DNA of 64,000 bases from assembly GCF_900129875.1 (NCBI RefSeq), contig NZ_FQXC01000001.1, positions 372,001 to 436,000 on the forward strand, in the 5' to 3' direction. The position numbers were made by a program, and so were the translations under genes. The notes under the pieces were generated by a model that saw only the letters and a program-made list of their open reading frames with translations, made no database searches and was not told where the DNA came from. Source of the stretch: Marivita hallyeonensis. GTDB lineage: Bacteria; Pseudomonadota; Alphaproteobacteria; Rhodobacterales; Rhodobacteraceae. Positions 60,741 through 64,000 of the stretch are shown piece after piece (the first letter of the stretch is position 1; each line of letters starts with the position of its first letter).

Positions 60741-61886
60741 CTATTCCGTCGAACCGCCCGTGACAGTTGTGGCAAGCCCGCGCGCGCCGCCAAGCGTACC
60801 GTTCACCGCGGCAATCGTACGGTTCCATTTCACAGAAGGCGCTTCGGTCACATAGATCGTGTCCCCGTCCCGGATAAGAAAGTCACGAGCCATGAACATG
60901 CCGTTTGGTTCTGTGAGGTCGAGCACGTAAATCAGACGTTGCGCGCCAATGAGGTCGGTGCGACCCAGAACGGTGTTGGCGATTTCGGGGGCTTCATTAC
61001 GGAAGACAAAGACACCTGTCGGATCCGCCGTGGACGCGTTCAGGCCACCCAGTTGCGCGAGCGCTTCGAGCGCGGACAGTGTCCGGCTTTCGAAGGTCAG
61101 CTGCGTCTGCGACCCCGTCGCGCCAAGCGCGGTAAAGGCGCGCTGGTCGGCTTCGACAAGAATGCGGTCGCCATCCCGTAGCGCGATGTCGAGCTCCGGG
61201 TGATCGTACAGGTCTTCGAACCAGATCGTTTCGCTGTGGGTGCCGCGCGTCAAAGTGATCTGAGCAATCTCAGACGATGTTGTCACGCCGCCTGCGCTGG
61301 CCAGCATGGAACTCAGTGTGCGCGTCGGCAGCTCGATCGGGTAGACACCTTGCGCCCCTGCAGAGCCAAGGATGGTGACTGTTGCCCCGTTCCCGGCGGT
61401 GCGGCGGACTTGTACCTGCGGATCCGGCGTCTGGTCTTCCAGCTTTTGCGTGATAATGCGCCGAATGGCTTCGGGCGTGTTTCCGGCTGCCTTGATCCGT
61501 CCGGCGTAGGGCACGAAGATGAAGCCGGAACCGTCCACCTGCACGCTTTCCAGCGTGGTCGAGTTGGACATTTCCGCAGCGAGGAGCCCGTCATCGACGT
61601 TCTCCCAGATGGTCAGTCCCAAAGTGTCGCCGGGACGAATGATGTCTGCGCCTTGTACGGACGCGTTCTTCAACGTTTCGGAAAAGCCGAGCGCGGGAAT
61701 GACCGCCGTCGCGCGGGTGACGCGGTCATTGATCGCGACAACGAATGCGTCGCCTTCGCGCTGGACCGAGCCTGCGAAGATCTCGTTCTTGTCAGGTCCG
61801 ACCCGCGGCAGACCGCACGACGCAACCAGTGACGCCGCAAGCGCCAAAGCGATGGGGCGCGCCCACCGTGAATGTGACTTGATCAC
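60741..61886 (-). CDS. Polysaccharide export lipoprotein (KpsD/Wza-like)
   Basis: 381 residues. Lipoprotein signal ending LVASCGLPRV (lipobox VASC). A PES domain follows (IRPGDTLGLTIWENVDDGLL, VDGSGFIFVPYAGRIKAAGNTPEAIRRIITQKL), then SLBB-type beta-grasp segments (VTILGSAGAQGVYPI, DGDRILVEAD, DFLIRDGDTIYV). Outer-membrane channel or coupling protein for capsule export. Located between kpsC and kpsS. The exporter genes kpsM and kpsT are not in the window. Confidence 0.9.
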   Translation of the reverse strand: MIKSHSRWARPIALALAASLVASCGLPRVGPDKNEIFAGSVQREGDAFVVAINDRVTRATAVIPALGFSETLKNASVQGADIIRPGDTLGLTIWENVDDGLLAAEMSNSTTLESVQVDGSGFIFVPYAGRIKAAGNTPEAIRRIITQKLEDQTPDPQVQVRRTAGNGATVTILGSAGAQGVYPIELPTRTLSSMLASAGGVTTSSEIAQITLTRGTHSETIWFEDLYDHPELDIALRDGDRILVEADQRAFTALGATGSQTQLTFESRTLSALEALAQLGGLNASTADPTGVFVFRNEAPEIANTVLGRTDLIGAQRLIYVLDLTEPNGMFMARDFLIRDGDTIYVTEAPSVKWNRTIAAVNGTLGGARGLATTVTGGSTE

Positions 61887-61986
61887 TGCTCGGTCTCCTC
61901 GACCAGTTATTCTCTGCCTCGGTTTATATTTTTGCGGTAAAGTACCGGAATCCCGACAGTTTGGCCAGTACTAGGGGTAGTGCTGG

Positions 61987-63294
61987 CTATTGAACCAGCC
62001 GCAACTGTTGCGCTGTGGACTCGTGAGCGATGAGCCGCGCCGCATATGGATCCTCGCCATCAAGCATCCGGTCCACCACCTGTCGCAGCAATTGCGCGCG
62101 CCCTTTTGCGGAATAGAACCCGCCGGGAAGCTGGCTCGTCTCCAGCAGAAACTGCCGGTAGATTTCATAAGCTTCCGGATCAGGCGGCGTGGGGTTTGCA
62201 AAAAACGCGGCAAGCGGTTGATGCGACACCAATTCGGGTTTGTCGTAGACGCAGGTGCCAAAACACCTGACCGGCAAACCGCGCCAGAGCGCCTGATGCG
62301 CCGATGTCGAGTTCACGGTCACAGCCGACCGGGCAGTCTTCAGCAGATGCGCAAGCTTGCCGCCGCGCACATAGACCACTCGGTTCGCGACGCCGTGCAT
62401 CTCGGCGCTTGCCCGGATTGCCTCAGCCACAGGCGCGCGACCGTCTTCCAGCGGATGCGCCTTAAAGACGAGACGATGGTGCGAAGGTGCACCCTTCGCG
62501 AATTCCGCAATAACCATGTCCACGAATGTGGTTTGGGACGCGAAGTTCGAAAACGCCCGGAAGCTGGCATCATGCTCGAGCTGGAGAAGCACGACATGAT
62601 ACGGCCATCCTCCTTTTTGAACGGCGCGGGTCTTGATCCAGCGTTCGACCATATGCCGTGGACGTCTCAGGAGGCGGAGGAGCTGCAGAGCGAATTCCTG
62701 CCCGACAGTCTGTTCTCGGTGCGAGGTATAGTTCGGAAAGGCGCGGTTTCGAAACAGGACATGCCAATGGTACAGCGCGCCGTAGACCATATGGTGGCGC
62801 AAATCCCCCCAGCGGTCCGGCGGCAAGGCCGGTTGTTCGGCTGTTCGTGTCAGCGCATCGGCCATATCCGACACTGCGATGCGCATCAGCCGGGAGTTGC
62901 CGTTCGATCCGTCGCGTTCGTAGGTCGCCCAGTACGGGCGCAGATATCCTTCCTCGAAGATATGGACGGTCACCCCGGCTTCTTTGGCGATCTGTACCGC
63001 GTCGGAGTGATGCCAGCGTGTGTCACCGTAGAGAACGAGATCGGTGGCTTTCGTCTGCGCCAGCCACGTTTGGAACTGACCGCTCCAAGCGTCCTGACTG
63101 TCGGTGAAGCGTAGTAGCGTGCCCGGATCAGGCCACCAGAACGCGTCCCCCGAATTGAAGGCGACACGCCAGCACTGCGCCCCGGTTTCCGTGAGCCTGG
63201 CGGACAATTTCGCGTAGAACGGACCGTGGGGGCCTTGCAGAAAGAGGAAAACCCGTCCTGTTCCAGATGCCTGCTTGCCCGTTGCGTTCGTCAT
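61987..63294 (-). CDS. kpsS: Capsule polysaccharide beta-Kdo transferase KpsS-like
   Basis: 435 residues. Opening RVFLFLQGPHGPFYAKLSARLTETGAQCWRVAFNSGD is typical of KpsS/LipB, as are DLVLYGDTRWHHSDAVQIAKEAGVTVHIFEEGYLRP (donor-site Asp/Glu) and VNSTSAHQALWRGLPVRCFGTCVYDKPELV near the C-terminus. KpsS adds the first Kdo to the lipid anchor (family knowledge). It starts the minus-strand capsule block, 106 nt from the divergent ribE. Confidence 0.9.
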   Translation of the reverse strand: MTNATGKQASGTGRVFLFLQGPHGPFYAKLSARLTETGAQCWRVAFNSGDAFWWPDPGTLLRFTDSQDAWSGQFQTWLAQTKATDLVLYGDTRWHHSDAVQIAKEAGVTVHIFEEGYLRPYWATYERDGSNGNSRLMRIAVSDMADALTRTAEQPALPPDRWGDLRHHMVYGALYHWHVLFRNRAFPNYTSHREQTVGQEFALQLLRLLRRPRHMVERWIKTRAVQKGGWPYHVVLLQLEHDASFRAFSNFASQTTFVDMVIAEFAKGAPSHHRLVFKAHPLEDGRAPVAEAIRASAEMHGVANRVVYVRGGKLAHLLKTARSAVTVNSTSAHQALWRGLPVRCFGTCVYDKPELVSHQPLAAFFANPTPPDPEAYEIYRQFLLETSQLPGGFYSAKGRAQLLRQVVDRMLDGEDPYAARLIAHESTAQQLRLVQ

Positions 63295-63400
63295 GGTGGC
63301 AAAGTATCCGTGAGTTTCCGGAACGCTACCACAACAGCGTGATCATGTGGAGAGCGTTGTCACAACATATGGCGGCACTGGCGCGCGAGGTATCAAGATC

Positions 63401-63997
63401 ATGTTCACTGGGATTGTGACCGACATCGGAGAAGTCCGAGAGCTGGAACGGCGCGGCGATCTGCGCGCGCGGATCGGGACAGGATATGACACCGACACAA
63501 TCGACATTGGCGCGTCTATCGCGTGTAGCGGTGTCTGTCTGACTGTGATTGAGATTGGCGACGATTGGTTCGATGTTGAGATCAGCGCAGAAACGCTTGA
63601 CAAGACCACGATCGGCGGATGGTCCATGGGCACGCGCATCAATCTGGAGCGCGCGTTGAAAGTCGGCGACGAATTGGGGGGGCATATCGTGTCCGGTCAC
63701 GTCGATGGTCTTGCGAAGATCGTCGAGATGCGGCCCGAGGGAGACAGCATTCGCTATACCTTCGAAGCGCCGAAATCCTTGGCCCGTTTCATCGCACCCA
63801 AGGGATCGATCGCGTTGGATGGAACGTCTTTGACGGTGAACGAGGTTGACGGGACGTTGTTTGGCTTGAACCTCATCCCGCACACCCAAGAGGTCACCAC
63901 CTGGGGTGCGGCGAAAGTCGGCGACAGTGTGAACCTCGAAATCGATACGCTGGCCCGCTACGTTGCCCGACTTGCCGAAATGCAGGAACAAGCCTGA
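63401..63997 (+). CDS. ribE: Riboflavin synthase
   Basis: 198 residues. MFTGIVTDIGEVRELERRGDLRARI starts the first lumazine-binding half with SIACSGVCLTVIEIG and FDVEISAETLDKTTIG; the second half begins GHIVSGHVDGLAKIVEM with IALDGTSLTVNEVDGTLFGLNLIPHTQEVTT. Two-fold internal symmetry and length are standard. It converts two 6,7-dimethyl-8-ribityllumazine to riboflavin. The start at 63401 has GAGGT 11 nt upstream. It is separated from ribD by the capsule block. Confidence 0.95.
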   Translation: MFTGIVTDIGEVRELERRGDLRARIGTGYDTDTIDIGASIACSGVCLTVIEIGDDWFDVEISAETLDKTTIGGWSMGTRINLERALKVGDELGGHIVSGHVDGLAKIVEMRPEGDSIRYTFEAPKSLARFIAPKGSIALDGTSLTVNEVDGTLFGLNLIPHTQEVTTWGAAKVGDSVNLEIDTLARYVARLAEMQEQA

Positions 63998-64000
63998 GCC

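Noticed and set aside
61990-63114. Plus-strand open frame of 374 codons opposite kpsS
   Set aside because: Shadow of the KpsS reading frame, with no domain motifs.
57614-63400. FMN riboswitch in front of ribD or ribE
   Set aside because: The 9-nt nrdR-ribD gap is too short, and the 106-nt gap before ribE does not show the conserved RFN-element boxes.

Overview
The window reads as chromosomal DNA of a marine-type alphaproteobacterium, most likely Rhodobacteraceae (Roseobacter group). The evidence is the GC-rich, densely packed coding sequence, a TAXI-type TRAP transporter, a PhyR/NepR/EcfG general stress response (GSR) module (found only in Alphaproteobacteria), the nrdR-ribD linkage and the dnaG-rpoD pair. 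The species cannot be named from this sequence. I see no plasmid, phage, IS or CRISPR hallmark.

Layout. (1) 0-8.3 kb, minus strand: the start of a TRAP fused permease with its TAXI binding protein, a four-gene Mla/MCE lipid-transport operon (STAS-MlaE fusion, ATPase, long MlaD, PqiC-like lipoprotein), a MATE exporter and an FNT-family channel. (2) 8.4-22.1 kb: a general-stress island. It holds phyR, nepR, ecfG and a HisKA_2 kinase, surrounded by small stress-type genes (an amidoligase + peptidase C26 pair, DUF7218, TUDOR, PLDc_N, DUF1328, PLD, YihY). Many of these start behind a GGAAC-N16/17-(C/G)GTT motif, the promoter type read by EcfG sigma factors. An NADP-type glutamate dehydrogenase and an acetolactate-synthase-like enzyme sit inside the island. 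(3) 22.1-29.4 kb, minus strand: a LacI-controlled ABC sugar/glycoside uptake operon with a GH63-like hydrolase. (4) 29.8-38.4 kb: a signalling cluster of two hybrid regulators with degenerate GGDEF domains, two membrane histidine kinases, a receiver, an Hpt protein, a FeeM/AHL-synthase-like acyltransferase and an ICMT-like membrane methyltransferase.

(5) 39.0-48.8 kb: two paralogous TadG/TadE/TadF-like gene triplets facing each other, around a tRNA-Gly, an ABC exporter, a beta-hydroxyacid dehydrogenase and a small membrane protein. A 26-residue module is identical in two non-equivalent members of the triplets, although the DNA differs. (6) 49-57 kb: a second glutamate dehydrogenase, dnaG, rpoD, a HlyU-like gene, small proteins, an SDR and a YjbQ protein. 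(7) 57.1-64 kb: nrdR-ribD and ribE separated by an oppositely oriented capsule block (kpsC, a KpsD/Wza-like lipoprotein, kpsS).

The three points I consider most worth following are the stress-promoter-driven amidoligase/C26 pair, the acyl-signal-like phosphorelay cluster, and the shared 26-residue Cys module in the pilus-type proteins. Domain assignments come from reading motifs, not from database searches. Promoter and start calls come from reading the bases.
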